The position numbers were made by a program, and so were the translations under genes. The notes under the pieces are model-generated. The model did no database searches. It was given only the letters and a program-made list of their open reading frames with translations, and was not told where the DNA came from. From Xenorhabdus kozodoii (GTDB lineage: Bacteria; Pseudomonadota; Gammaproteobacteria; Enterobacterales; Enterobacteriaceae), in the NCBI RefSeq assembly GCF_002632875.1, contig NZ_NJCX01000012.1, positions 74,568 through 122,763 of the forward strand: a DNA stretch of 48,196 nt, read 5' to 3'. How positions within the stretch are numbered: the stretch's first letter is position 1; every line of letters starts with the position of its first letter. Below, one piece after another: positions 23,192-32,249 of this stretch.

Positions 23192-24571
23192 TTACATAAT
23201 AAGGTTAAGAATTAGTATTCCACACAGCCCAACCCCCCACGCAATGGTTGTCGGTATTGACCAGACTATCATTTGCTGTTTTGCATCTTTAATGCCCATC
23301 ATTCGGTTGACCACCCAAAACAAACTATCATTGAAGTAGCTGCAAAACAGTGCGCCTATAGTTGCAGCTTGGGCAGCTAATAGCATATTGATATCGGGTA
23401 TCTGGCTGATTACCGGTGCTGAAATAGAAGCTGCTGTTATCATTGCGACTGTACCGGAACCTTGAATTAAACGTACTAATGTCGCAATGATAAATGGGAT
23501 TAAAATCGGCGTTATTGGTAGGCTAGCGATCTGTTGCGCCATAAAAGTTCCTACCCCACTTTCACGTAAGACTGCGCCTAATGCTCCACCAGCACCAGTA
23601 ACCAACAGAATAATCCCTGCTGTTTGTAACCCCGTTTCCAGATGCTCAGTAATCTCGTGTTTACTGACTTTTGGCATTAGCGTATAAATCGCCAGTAATA
23701 CGCTGATTGCTAAAGCAATAATAGGTGAACCAAGGAAATCAAAGAGTTGAAAATAGAAATATTTTCCTTTTTCAAAAAATATGTCAAATTGCAATAACAC
23801 ATTATTGATTGCTTTAACCAAAATCAGGACTATTGGGACAATAATAGGCAAAAGAGAAAGCGTTAAACTTGGTAGCGGTTTATTCGCTTTTTCTTCCATG
23901 TAACGCTGATGAATCTGTTTCAGGTCTTCTGGGCTTTCCTCAACATACTGATATTCTGGATATTTAATCGCCAACCATTTTGCATAGAAAGTGATGCAAA
24001 TAACACATGGAATAGCCAATATAATACCGACTAACATCATTGCGCCGATATCCACACCAAAGATCCCAGCGACACCAAGTGGCCCAGGCGTTGGTGGAAC
24101 AACATGGTGAGTCACTACCAGTCCTCCTGCCAATGCAACTCCCAATGTCAATATATTTCGTTTTCCTTTCTTCACCAATGCCTTAACCAGAGGATAAAGT
24201 AGAATAAAAGCCGTATCGACAAAAATAGGAATACTAACAATGTACCCAGTCATTGCCAGCGCCCATTCCTCACGTTTCTTACCTAACCAATTAATTAAAC
24301 TATAAGCAATTTTTTCGGCAGCACCGGAAACCTCCAGTATCCGTCCCATCATGATCCCCAAGCCGATCACAATACCGATACTACCTAACGTTGATCCAAA
24401 TCCTTTAGTAATCACTTCAACGGTATTCGTAATAGTTAAACCACCGGTGACTCCAGCGATGACGGCCGAAATCAGCATAGCAAGCAAAGCATGAATTCGG
24501 GTCTTCAAGACTAGAAAGATCAAAGTAAATACAGCTACAGCCAATCCAATTAGTGGAATATAAGGTGTCAT
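23192..24571 (-). CDS. GntP-family gluconate/sugar-acid permease, paralogue 1
   Basis: A permease of 459 residues that is the likely importer for the tetronate pathway of this island, since it starts 14 bases after denD ends. Multiple membrane helices are evident, with the GntP blocks IPIFVDTAFILLYPLVKAL (about 105-123), VTHHVVPPTPGPLGVAGI and LIQGSGTVAMITAASI. The frame can be extended to a TTG at 24589 inside denD, but GGAG at 24578-24581 points to ATG 24571 (or the adjacent ATG 24574). It is clearly homologous along its full length to the permease at 21548-22933. Gluconate, erythronate or threonate are all possible substrates. Confidence 0.9.
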   Translation of the reverse strand: MTPYIPLIGLAVAVFTLIFLVLKTRIHALLAMLISAVIAGVTGGLTITNTVEVITKGFGSTLGSIGIVIGLGIMMGRILEVSGAAEKIAYSLINWLGKKREEWALAMTGYIVSIPIFVDTAFILLYPLVKALVKKGKRNILTLGVALAGGLVVTHHVVPPTPGPLGVAGIFGVDIGAMMLVGIILAIPCVICITFYAKWLAIKYPEYQYVEESPEDLKQIHQRYMEEKANKPLPSLTLSLLPIIVPIVLILVKAINNVLLQFDIFFEKGKYFYFQLFDFLGSPIIALAISVLLAIYTLMPKVSKHEITEHLETGLQTAGIILLVTGAGGALGAVLRESGVGTFMAQQIASLPITPILIPFIIATLVRLIQGSGTVAMITAASISAPVISQIPDINMLLAAQAATIGALFCSYFNDSLFWVVNRMMGIKDAKQQMIVWSIPTTIAWGVGLCGILILNLIM

Positions 24572-24585
24572 CATCAAGCTCCATC

Positions 24586-25539
24586 TCAATCTTTATCATT
24601 AGCAATAAATGAACGAATAGCATCACTGAATGAACAGTCAGCACTAAACCCCAAGGCGAGGCTTCGACTAATATCAAAATTTCCAGGCCAACTTTCCACA
24701 ATTCGGTTGATGTTTTCATCTAACTCAAAGCAAATAAGCTCTGTGGTCTTCTGTCCTGCTACGTCTTTCAGTGCATCAAGCATCCCTTGTACTGTGATAC
24801 TGATCCCAGGCAAATTTACAATGCGTGAAGAACCCAATTTATCTGCTGAAATCTTGGCTGCATGAATAAAATTGCGAATGACTGTTTCAGGACTCGAAAG
24901 CCACAACACAAGCTCACGGGAAACAGGGCAAATGCAACTCTCTCCATGCAATGGTTCACGAATAATTCCACTAGCAAATGAAGAGGCCGCCTTATTGGGT
25001 TTACCTGGACGGATACTGATAGTGGGTAATCTGAGAACTCGTCCATCAACATATCCCTTGCGAGAATAATCGTTTATCATCAACTCACACATGGCCTTTT
25101 GTGTACCATATGAGGATTGAGGATTAACAGCATAGTGATCGGTTACTGTTTCTGGTAAAACTCCCCCAAATACAGCCAATGAACTAGTGAAAATAAATTT
25201 CAGTGATGGATTCTTGTTACGAATAGCCTCCAATAGGTTTCGTGTCGAATCAAAATTAACTTTCATACCTAAGTCAAAGTCTTGTTCCGCATGGCTGCTG
25301 ACAATAGCAGCTAAATGAAACAAAATATCACTTTCTGCATCAATGAGTTTTTCAGCCGAATTTTCTTGCGTCAAATCCAGCGCTAAACATTGCACTCGTG
25401 GATCATTGATAGGGGAAACAGGACATTGAATATCAGTTAGAACCAATTGGTCAAAATTAAATGCTAACCTATTTTGAAGTAAAGTAAACGCTAACTGCTG
25501 GCCCAAAAAACCTGCGCCACCAGTAATAATGATTTTCAT
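24586..25539 (-). CDS. denD: D-erythronate dehydrogenase DenD-like (extended SDR)
   Basis: A 317-residue extended short-chain dehydrogenase. The N-terminal nucleotide motif GGAGFLGQQ is at 7-15, SSYGTQKAMCE contains the catalytic Tyr-xxx-Lys near 142-146, and FTSSLAVFGG contains the catalytic Ser region. DenD oxidises D-erythronate to 2-oxo-tetronate using NAD. The assignment rests on resemblance to DenD plus neighbours OtnI, OtnK and GntP; E. coli has the unrelated LtnD (YgbJ) at this step. AAGGAG precedes the ATG. It is probably cotranscribed with the following permease. Confidence 0.85.
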   Translation of the reverse strand: MKIIITGGAGFLGQQLAFTLLQNRLAFNFDQLVLTDIQCPVSPINDPRVQCLALDLTQENSAEKLIDAESDILFHLAAIVSSHAEQDFDLGMKVNFDSTRNLLEAIRNKNPSLKFIFTSSLAVFGGVLPETVTDHYAVNPQSSYGTQKAMCELMINDYSRKGYVDGRVLRLPTISIRPGKPNKAASSFASGIIREPLHGESCICPVSRELVLWLSSPETVIRNFIHAAKISADKLGSSRIVNLPGISITVQGMLDALKDVAGQKTTELICFELDENINRIVESWPGNFDISRSLALGFSADCSFSDAIRSFIANDKD

Positions 25540-25625
25540 ATAGAATTCTCCTTTATAGTCTCTCAGAACTATTTTTGTAGGTGAGGTTATATTTTTTAAT
25601 ATCCTTATATTATTTTTTATTACGC

Positions 25626-26393
25626 TTATATATTGACAATGTGTAGATCCATATTTAATTCCTTTAATTGTTGTTGCACTGACATCGGTAATTGTCCATC
25701 ACATACAATGTCATTCAGACATGAGAGAGGGCAAACACGAAACATTCCATATTTTCCATACTTACTGCTATCAGAAACCAATACTTTCCTACGGGCTATT
25801 TCGAACAATGCCTGTTTCACCAATACTTTTTCTTCATGTGGCGTGGAAATTCCATGCTCAAGATCCCATGAGCTGGTACTAATAAATGCAATATCTACAT
25901 TTAAAGTACGCAGTACCATAGCCGCGCTATTACCTACACAAGAATAATTACGTTTATCTACCTGTCCTCCAGTGTGAAACAAATTCAGTTGTGGTTTATT
26001 CATCAAATGCTGAGTAATCGAAAAATCATTCGTAATGATTGTCAGGTTAAAGCGTTCCGCCAATACCTGTGCCATTTCAAATGTCGTAGTCCCTGCATCC
26101 AAATAGACCACCTGTCCGTCTTCCACTAATGAGGCCGCATATTTACCTATTGCTCGTTTATGGCGATGATGGATAAGTGCTTTTTCATTCCATGGTAGTT
26201 CTTGCCGCAACGCATCATTTAGCTGGATACCTCCGGCGATACTAATAACTTTTCCTTCTTCTTCTAAAATGCGGATGTCTCGCCTCACAGTCATGTGAGA
26301 AACACTTATCAACTTTACTAAAGTGCTAATAGAGACTGCCCTATGTTCATGTAAATAAAAATAAATAAAATCTCTGCGCTCTGAGGGGTTCAT
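25626..26393 (-). CDS. DeoR-family transcriptional regulator (YgbI-like)
   Basis: A 255-residue regulator of sugar catabolism. The N-terminal helix-turn-helix (about 18-45, VSISTLVKLISVSHMTVRRDIRILE, shown in part) is typical of DeoR. The C-terminal sugar-phosphate isomerase-like sensor domain has VYLDAGTTTFEMA and KVLVSDSSKYGKYGMF. It lies 34 bases after otnI on the same strand, with AGGAG before its ATG. By analogy with ygbI it probably represses the tetronate genes and is released by a pathway phosphate ester. A decayed fragment of a second such gene lies at 22963-23015. Confidence 0.9.
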   Translation of the reverse strand: MNPSERRDFIYFYLHEHRAVSISTLVKLISVSHMTVRRDIRILEEEGKVISIAGGIQLNDALRQELPWNEKALIHHRHKRAIGKYAASLVEDGQVVYLDAGTTTFEMAQVLAERFNLTIITNDFSITQHLMNKPQLNLFHTGGQVDKRNYSCVGNSAAMVLRTLNVDIAFISTSSWDLEHGISTPHEEKVLVKQALFEIARRKVLVSDSSKYGKYGMFRVCPLSCLNDIVCDGQLPMSVQQQLKELNMDLHIVNI

Positions 26394-26427
26394 GACCTCT
26401 CCTGCTACATTAACAGTACAATCATGA

Positions 26428-27201
26428 TTAAGCCCTTACTAACCACCCAAGTCCTTCTTCCGTACTATTTTCTGGATGATATTCACATCCAAACCAACCT
26501 TGATATCCCATCTCATCCAATTTCCTAATCAACCAGAAATAATTGACTTCACCTCTATCTGGCTCATTACGTTCAGGCACCGAGGCAATCTGTATATGGC
26601 TGAATTTACCCCATAGCCGTTCTATTGTTTTCAATAAATCTCCTTCCATAATTTGACAATGGTAAAGATCTAGCTGGATAAAAACATTTTGCCGATCAAT
26701 ATATTTCAGTAACTCTTCCGCCTGATTTTGTGTTGTCAAAAAATAGCCAGGCATATCACGAGTATTGATCGGTTCAATTAAGATTTTGATATCATGTTTG
26801 GCCATCACATCTGCGGCGTACTGAAGATTGGTGATATAACACTCGCATTGTTGTTCCTTCGTAAATTTTTTATCCCATCTTCCAGCCATTGCATGAACTT
26901 GTTTACAACCTAGTGCTCGCGCATATTCCAACGCTTTATGCACTCCATCTGCAAAAGCCTTCTCTCGTCCAGGTAAACACGCGATCCCTCTATCACCAGA
27001 ATCCCAATCTCCTGCAGGCATATTAAATAATACCTGTATCAATTGATTTTTTTTCAATAAATTGGAAAGTTCCTCCGGTGATTCTTCATAAGGAAATAGA
27101 TATTCAACACCTTTAAAACCCGCTTTTGCTGCTTGCTCAAAACGTGCGGTAAATGGAACTTCGTTAAACATCATACTTAAGTTCGCTGCAAATTTAGCCA
27201 T
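26428..27201 (-). CDS. otnI: 2-oxo-tetronate isomerase OtnI (YgbM-like)
   Basis: A 257-residue xylose-isomerase-like TIM barrel of the hydroxypyruvate isomerase family (E. coli YgbM/OtnI 258). OtnI converts 2-oxo-tetronate to 3-oxo-tetronate. It begins with KFAANLSMMFNEVPFTARF, characteristic of this subfamily. Metal and acid residues appear in ILIEPINTRDMPGYFLT (Glu), FIQLDLYHCQIMEGDL (Asp and His) and FGCEYHPEN (Glu, His). A good AAGGT site precedes the ATG. It is separated from otnK by almost 700 bases without a gene, unlike the compact E. coli order. Confidence 0.9.
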   Translation of the reverse strand: MAKFAANLSMMFNEVPFTARFEQAAKAGFKGVEYLFPYEESPEELSNLLKKNQLIQVLFNMPAGDWDSGDRGIACLPGREKAFADGVHKALEYARALGCKQVHAMAGRWDKKFTKEQQCECYITNLQYAADVMAKHDIKILIEPINTRDMPGYFLTTQNQAEELLKYIDRQNVFIQLDLYHCQIMEGDLLKTIERLWGKFSHIQIASVPERNEPDRGEVNYFWLIRKLDEMGYQGWFGCEYHPENSTEEGLGWLVRA

Positions 27202-27897
27202 AATTTACCTTTATTATCTGGGACAATACACCGCCAAATCCCCTATATGCGATTTAATTACGGAGTAATAAAACCTGTTTAGTGGTGTCAAATAAGGCTT
27301 TGTGTAATCTTCCAATCATTTATGTCGAAAAAGCTTGCCGTAATATCTTACTTCCGACAACTGAATCATGATTTTCAAACAAAATAGTATTGCATTTTGT
27401 GGCAATCCTCTCAATTTATTAAATAACTTTATTATCCCAGAGTAAAAATAACTTTCCCTTTTAGAGAATACATAGTCTACGCTCATGGCGTAACATGGCG
27501 TGATAAAAAAAAGATATTTTTCACAAAGGATATATACCAATCGCCTTTCAAGATGCGTCTTATATCTCCCCGCATAGCGGGAAGATATAAACACTCTCGT
27601 TGGTTTGCAAACGGCAACTTGAAGTTAGATTGGTATATATGGAAGGTAACGGTTGAATACGGGAATATGAAAATACAATAGCATCCCATCTATTTGATAT
27701 TTTGTTATATATAAAAAATTTTTTATACGATTATCGCTCGATATACGATACTTAAATGTGCATTTTTTACCCTATACATTTAGTGTCATTCTACAATGTA
27801 GCGGTGAATAAATGATATTCTCTTCCCTATATTTTCCTCTAATATCATAAAGTAAACATTAAACCAGCTTATACTAACTAAGCCAGAAAGGCTCTTT
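27202..27897. other. 696-base gap between otnI and otnK
   Basis: Strongly AT-rich and without a credible gene. It holds MITE-like copy B (27533-27637) and, by position, the promoter for otnI-deoR. In E. coli the decarboxylase gene otnC (about 640 bases) lies between otnK and otnI. The gap is of similar size, but I could recognise no OtnC motif in any frame. If it once held otnC, nothing legible remains. Confidence 0.6.
27533..27637. repeat. MITE-like repeat, copy B
   Basis: About 105 bases collinear with 11235-11344. The left end is TATACCAATCGCCTTTCAAG and the right end CTTGAAGTTAGATTGGTATA. The internal palindrome ATATCTCCCCGC/GCGGGAAGATAT is followed by the shared AAACACTC. The terminal inverted repeats are better conserved than in copy A. 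It sits in the otnI upstream region, so it could affect expression of that gene. Confidence 0.82.
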
Positions 27898-29172
27898 TCA
27901 CATAGAGTACATCTCCTGTGCATACCGAAAGAAATCAATCTCACCAAAATTACCTGATTTCAAGGCAAACCAGCAATCAGTGTGTGGATCATGTACCCAA
28001 GGAACACCGGGAGCAATAGATGTACCAATACTGAATTGGTCAATTCCCAAACTCTGTACAACTTGAGCAGAAGTTTCTCCGCCTGCAACAATGAAAGTAT
28101 TAACGCCCTGATCTCTCAGTTTTCTTACAATTTCAGCAAAGAAACGCTCAACAGCATGGCTTGCCGCTATAACACCATACTGCTGCTGGATCATTTCCAA
28201 TAACTCAGGAGGTTGTGTCGCATATAGCATCGGCGCAAAACCATTTACTGGTTGCTGAATGAACCAATCTATCAATTTGTTGACATATTCTGGATCATTG
28301 ATACATTCACCTACATTCAATGGCATGGCAGGTGCAATTTTTTTATATTCAATGACTTGCTTGTTTGTCATAACTGAGCAGCTTCCAGAAAGAATGATAG
28401 CTTTTCTATCTCTGGCTGGTGGAATTTCCCCAATTACTGATGTTGTCCTCGTTTGTTTCGTATGGTAACAAGCAAGAGCGGCTCCTAAACCTGAACCACC
28501 AGTCACAAGAATCATTTCCGATACTGCTTGAGCTATCGGTGACAAATCCTCCATAGTCACAGTATCGACTACCGCATAACGGATACCTTGTTGGTGTAAT
28601 GATTTCAATTGATAACAAATCGCCTCTTTCCCCTGACGTACACAATGAAGATCGACCAAACCCGCTGTCCCTTTTGCTTGCTGTTCTATCAGACGCAGTA
28701 AATTAGAATCTTTCATCGGAGTAATGGGGTGGTACTGCATTCCACTTTCGTTCAATAATTGCCCATAGACCAATAAATTCCCGTCCAAGACTGTCCGTCC
28801 GTTAACGGGAAGTGCTGGACAAATCAGGCTAAGATCAGTTTGAAGTTCATCCATCAAGGCATCCATAACGGGTCCGATGTTTCCTTCCGGGGTTGAATCA
28901 AAAGTGGAGCAATACTTGAAAAATAATTGTCGGCAACCTGCCTTATATCGTAGCCATCGACAAGATTTTAAAGATTGCTCAACCGCCTCATCACTAGGAC
29001 AAGAACGACTTTTCAGACTAATAACGATAGCATCGACATCATAGGGAACAGGGGTGTTTTCATCTGGTGCGCCTAACAACTGGGTAACCTTCCAGCCATT
29101 TTGCACCATAAAACTGGCTATATCAGTTGCGCCAGTGAAATCATCAGCAATCACTCCAAGTTTGATAGCCAT
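27898..29172 (-). CDS. otnK: 3-oxo-tetronate kinase OtnK (YgbK-like, DUF1537)
   Basis: A four-carbon acid sugar kinase of 424 residues. OtnK phosphorylates 3-oxo-tetronate at the 4-position. The N-terminal domain opens with GVIADDFTGATDIASFMV (about 6-23), the substrate-binding signature of the DUF1537 family, and carries KYCSTFDSTPEGNIGP. The C-terminal nucleotide-binding domain has ILSGSCSVMTNKQ and FIVAGGETSAQVVQSLG. GAGGAG lies six bases before the ATG. It is the first gene of the island on the minus strand, with a 688-base upstream region that includes a 20-base palindrome. Confidence 0.92.
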   Translation of the reverse strand: MAIKLGVIADDFTGATDIASFMVQNGWKVTQLLGAPDENTPVPYDVDAIVISLKSRSCPSDEAVEQSLKSCRWLRYKAGCRQLFFKYCSTFDSTPEGNIGPVMDALMDELQTDLSLICPALPVNGRTVLDGNLLVYGQLLNESGMQYHPITPMKDSNLLRLIEQQAKGTAGLVDLHCVRQGKEAICYQLKSLHQQGIRYAVVDTVTMEDLSPIAQAVSEMILVTGGSGLGAALACYHTKQTRTTSVIGEIPPARDRKAIILSGSCSVMTNKQVIEYKKIAPAMPLNVGECINDPEYVNKLIDWFIQQPVNGFAPMLYATQPPELLEMIQQQYGVIAASHAVERFFAEIVRKLRDQGVNTFIVAGGETSAQVVQSLGIDQFSIGTSIAPGVPWVHDPHTDCWFALKSGNFGEIDFFRYAQEMYSM

Positions 29173-29566
29173 AGCTGCTCCTCTGGTAAAATTGCTATCT
29201 TGTACATCTTAATCATTCAACACGTTATCTCTTATTGATGGAGTAAATTTCATCTTTTATCCGTTTTTTTATAAGTTTCAGACTCCTTATGTCATACCAA
29301 TAATCAGCTTGAGTAAAAGTGATGCTAATGCCAAATAGGATTGAGTTGGAATGCCGGCTTTCATTGCTTCCACTTCTTATCATCTCTATTTTATTAATTT
29401 ATGTAGTTCCCTGGTGTTGTACGACATTTTGTTGCTTTGTTAATCTTCACATAGGTCACTTCACAAAAAAACGACAAATATCACATTCATAGTTTATATT
29501 TCATCACAGAAAAAATCGTAATAATTTGAATTTAAAGCATTTTTAATAAAATTACATAAAATGCCA

Positions 29567-29586
29567 TTTCACACACTTGTGTGAAA
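29567..29586. promoter_or_regulatory. 20-base palindrome upstream of otnK
   Basis: TTTCACACACTTGTGTGAAA is symmetric except for the central base pair. It lies about 395 bases before the otnK ATG. It has operator-like form but the opposite half-site order to a CRP site. It could be the operator of the island's DeoR regulator, but no second copy was seen before otnI or denD, so the role is a guess. Confidence 0.4.
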
Positions 29587-29630
29587 GACAAACCTATCAT
29601 AAGAAAAACTTCTTAATATCAAAACCATTC

Positions 29631-29760
29631 CAGCATATGCTGGATAGATTAGATTGAAAATTAGGGATTGCCTAACCTAATCAATAAGCTGATTCCCAAC
29701 GGTAAAATCCGAAGTCCCGAAAAATCCAGGCCTAACATCCGCAGGGATGGAACTGTTGAA
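29631..29760. other. Unexplained, possibly structured intergenic stretch
   Basis: Several short complementary segments follow one another: CCAGCATATGCTGG (a perfect palindrome), TTAGG-GATTG-CCTAA within flanking GATTAG/CTAATC arms, and ATCCGAAGTCCCG with GCAGGGATGG. This density is above the rest of the gap and may reflect a small RNA or the relic end of a mobile element. No promoter, terminator or known RNA family could be assigned. Confidence 0.3.
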
Positions 29761-29785
29761 AAATAAACAACCAGAGAAATGAATA

Positions 29786-29815
29786 ACCCGCCACATTGTC
29801 TTAACTGTGGCGGGT
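29786..29815 (-). terminator. Terminator of metE
   Basis: Perfect ten-base arms ACCCGCCACA and TGTGGCGGGT enclose a ten-base loop, 46 bases after the metE stop. On the minus strand it is followed by TTATTCATTT, a moderate T-rich tail. Confidence 0.75.
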
Positions 29816-29860
29816 ATCTGCACAACGTATTGCGTTTAAATTGAACGTCTAAACTTTAAG

Positions 29861-32140
29861 TTAACTGTTTAATGAAGAACGTAAATGTTTTGCCGCTTCG
29901 ACCATGTTTGCCAGAGCTTGTCGGGTTTCTGTCCAACCACGCGTTTTCAGGCCGCAGTCTGGGTTCACCCACAAGCGCTCGACCGGGATACGATCAGCCG
30001 CTTTGCGTAGCAATGCCTCAATCCATTCAACACTAGGGACGTTTGGCGAGTGAATGTCATATACGCCAGGCCCTATCTCATTCGGATATGAGAAATCTTC
30101 AAATGAATCCAGCAATTCCATATCCGAGCGCGACGTTTCAATGGTGATCACATCTGCATCCAACGCTGCAATGGAAGGCATGATGTCATTGAACTCGCAA
30201 TAACACATATGGGTATGGATTTGAGTATCGTCTTTCGCAATTGCTGCACTGAGTTTGAAAGCATCCACCGCCCATTCCAAATATTCCTGCCACTCTTCTC
30301 TGCGCAGTGGCAAGCCTTCACGCAACGCAGGTTCGTCAATCTGGATGATGCCAATACCCGCTTTCTGCAAATCATCAACTTCATCACGCAGAGCCAGTGC
30401 AATCTGTTTCGCAATGGTTTCACGGCTGAGGTCTTCCCTTGGGAATGACCAACAGAGAATGGTTACAGGCCCTGTCAACATGCCTTTGACGGGTTTTTCC
30501 GTCAAGGATTGCGCATAGGTCGCCCAGTTTACTGTTATCGCCTCTGGACGGCTAATATCGCCAATAATGACCGGTGGTTTCACACAACGGGAACCGTAAC
30601 TCTGTACCCAACCATTTTGGGTAAAGACATAACCATCAAAGTGCTCGCCGAAATATTCCACCATGTCGTTACGTTCAGCTTCACCATGAACCAGGACATC
30701 CAGCCCCAAACGCTCCTGCTCTTGAATCGCCTGTTTGATGTGCTCACTGATATTCGTTCGGTAATATGCATTGTCCACTCGGCCTTTTTTGAAATCGAGA
30801 CGCAGGCTACGAATTTCCGTTGTTTGCGGGAATGAACCGATGGTCGTTGTTGGCCACAGTGGTAAGTTATAACGTTGGCGCTGGAGCTTGGCACGCTCAG
30901 GGTATACCTGATTGCGTTCACTATCCTGTGGCTTAATTGCCGCAATGCGCTCAGCGACCACTGGGTTATTCACCCTTGCAGAGCTGCGACGGGCGCGAAT
31001 TGGCGCGCTATAGGCATCAAGTTCCGCCTGTTTGCTGCCTTTCGGCGCATTCAATGCTTGTGACAACAAAGAAAGTTCCGCACATTTCTGTAATGCGAAA
31101 GCAAACCAGCTTTGCACCTCTTCATCCAACCCCGTTTCATCATTCAGGTCAATGGGGCTATGGAGCAATGAACAGGAAGTGCCAATCCACACATTTCGCT
31201 GACCAACCAATGGTGCGACAAGCTGGTATTTCTCACTCAAGTCGGCTCGCCAAACATTGCGCCCGTTAATCACCCCCACGGAAAGTAACCAATCTTCTGG
31301 CAACGATTTATCCAAATCTTCAAGGGAATCCTGTCCTGCCACCAAATCAACATGCAATCCTTGCACGGGCAGCGATTTGACCGTTTCCAGATTGTGGCCG
31401 ATGCTATCAAAATAGGTCGTCAGCAATAATTTCACTTGTCCTTCAAGTGATTGATAAGCCGTTGAGAATGCCGCCAACCACTCTTCGGGGAGTTCCAGTA
31501 CCAGAGCGGGTTCATCAATCTGCACCCACTCAATGCCACGTTCCGCCAATGCTGCCAGCACTTGCTGGTATACCGGAAGGATATCTTTTAACAGAGACAG
31601 GCGGTCAAACGTTTTGCCTTTCACCTTGCCAAGCCATAAATAGCTCACTGGTCCCAAAAGAACAGGTTTGACTTTGTGTCCCAATGCCAGGGCTTCATCG
31701 ACTTCATCCAACAATTGCGTCCAACCCAGTTTAAATTCCTGCCCTTCCTGAAATTCAGGTACGATATAGTGATAGTTTGTGTTGAACCATTTCGTCATTT
31801 CTGAAGCCGCCGCTGGTGTACCTGTTGGTGCCCGACCACGGGCGATACGGAACAGCGTATCCAGATCAATATGACCATCTTCATTTTGATGACGCGGAGG
31901 AACATTGCCCAATAACAAACTTGTGGTCAATACTTGGTCATACCAGGCAAAATCACCAACCGGAACTAAATCAACGCCCGCTTCTTTTTGTTGTTGCCAG
32001 TGACGTGTACGTAATTCACGCCCTGTTTCCAGCAATTCTTGTTGAGAAATTTTGCCAGCCCAATAGCTTTCTTGCGCCTTTTTTAGCTCTCTTTTCAAGC
32101 CGATACGTGGAAAACCTAATGTATGATTCAAAACCGTCAT
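29861..32140 (-). CDS. metE: Cobalamin-independent methionine synthase MetE
   Basis: MetE transfers a methyl group from 5-methyltetrahydropteroyltri-L-glutamate to homocysteine, giving methionine without B12. At 759 residues it is close to E. coli MetE (753). The N-terminal half begins [16 protein letters not shown]. The catalytic C-terminal half has the zinc ligands His and Cys in HTHMCYCEF, Glu in ITIETSRSD and Cys in [13 protein letters not shown], and the homocysteine-binding TTIGSFPQT. It is divergent from metR with 108 bases between, containing MetJ-like boxes and a MetR-like site. Confidence 0.97.
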   Translation of the reverse strand: MTVLNHTLGFPRIGLKRELKKAQESYWAGKISQQELLETGRELRTRHWQQQKEAGVDLVPVGDFAWYDQVLTTSLLLGNVPPRHQNEDGHIDLDTLFRIARGRAPTGTPAAASEMTKWFNTNYHYIVPEFQEGQEFKLGWTQLLDEVDEALALGHKVKPVLLGPVSYLWLGKVKGKTFDRLSLLKDILPVYQQVLAALAERGIEWVQIDEPALVLELPEEWLAAFSTAYQSLEGQVKLLLTTYFDSIGHNLETVKSLPVQGLHVDLVAGQDSLEDLDKSLPEDWLLSVGVINGRNVWRADLSEKYQLVAPLVGQRNVWIGTSCSLLHSPIDLNDETGLDEEVQSWFAFALQKCAELSLLSQALNAPKGSKQAELDAYSAPIRARRSSARVNNPVVAERIAAIKPQDSERNQVYPERAKLQRQRYNLPLWPTTTIGSFPQTTEIRSLRLDFKKGRVDNAYYRTNISEHIKQAIQEQERLGLDVLVHGEAERNDMVEYFGEHFDGYVFTQNGWVQSYGSRCVKPPVIIGDISRPEAITVNWATYAQSLTEKPVKGMLTGPVTILCWSFPREDLSRETIAKQIALALRDEVDDLQKAGIGIIQIDEPALREGLPLRREEWQEYLEWAVDAFKLSAAIAKDDTQIHTHMCYCEFNDIMPSIAALDADVITIETSRSDMELLDSFEDFSYPNEIGPGVYDIHSPNVPSVEWIEALLRKAADRIPVERLWVNPDCGLKTRGWTETRQALANMVEAAKHLRSSLNS

Positions 32141-32160
32141 GTCGTCACCCGTGAAATTTT

Positions 32161-32184
32161 AGCCGTCTAGATGTTTACACTTCT
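32161..32184. promoter_or_regulatory. Tandem MetJ boxes between metE and metR
   Basis: Three consecutive octamers, AGCCGTCT, AGATGTTT and ACACTTCT, match the met-box consensus AGACGTCT at 7, 6 and 5 positions. Tandem boxes are how MetJ-SAM binds cooperatively. The site lies 20 bases before the metE start, fitting repression of metE (and possibly metR) when methionine is plentiful. Confidence 0.75.
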
Positions 32185-32236
32185 ATAATCAACAGGTAGT
32201 GTATAAACCACAAGCGCAAATTATTCATTATCATCT

Positions 32237-32249
32237 TGAAGGTTTTTCA
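32237..32249. promoter_or_regulatory. MetR-like binding site
   Basis: TGAAGGTTTTTCA fits the MetR consensus TGAANNTNNTTCA. Its last base is the A of the metR start codon, so MetR bound here would cover the metR ribosome site region in DNA. That suggests autoregulation, with weaker support for a role at metE because of distance. Confidence 0.55.

Larger units (their letters stand above)
29173..29860. other. 688-base gap between metE and otnK
   Basis: No convincing coding frame. On the right it carries the metE terminator hairpin (29786-29815) and a possibly structured stretch (about 29631-29760). In the middle is a 20-base palindrome (29567-29586). The remainder, near 29173-29560, is AT-rich and probably holds the otnK promoter. 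This is the right-hand border of the accessory island; no direct repeats or integrase remains were seen. Confidence 0.6.

Noticed and set aside
27316-27594. 92-codon minus-strand frame in the otnI-otnK gap, considered as an otnC remnant
   Set aside because: It runs through the MITE-like repeat and shows none of the aldolase motifs (no HxH zinc pair, no NHG segment).
29173-29860. B12 riboswitch controlling metE
   Set aside because: The gap is downstream of metE, not upstream, and the true metE leader carries MetJ boxes and no B12-box-like sequence.
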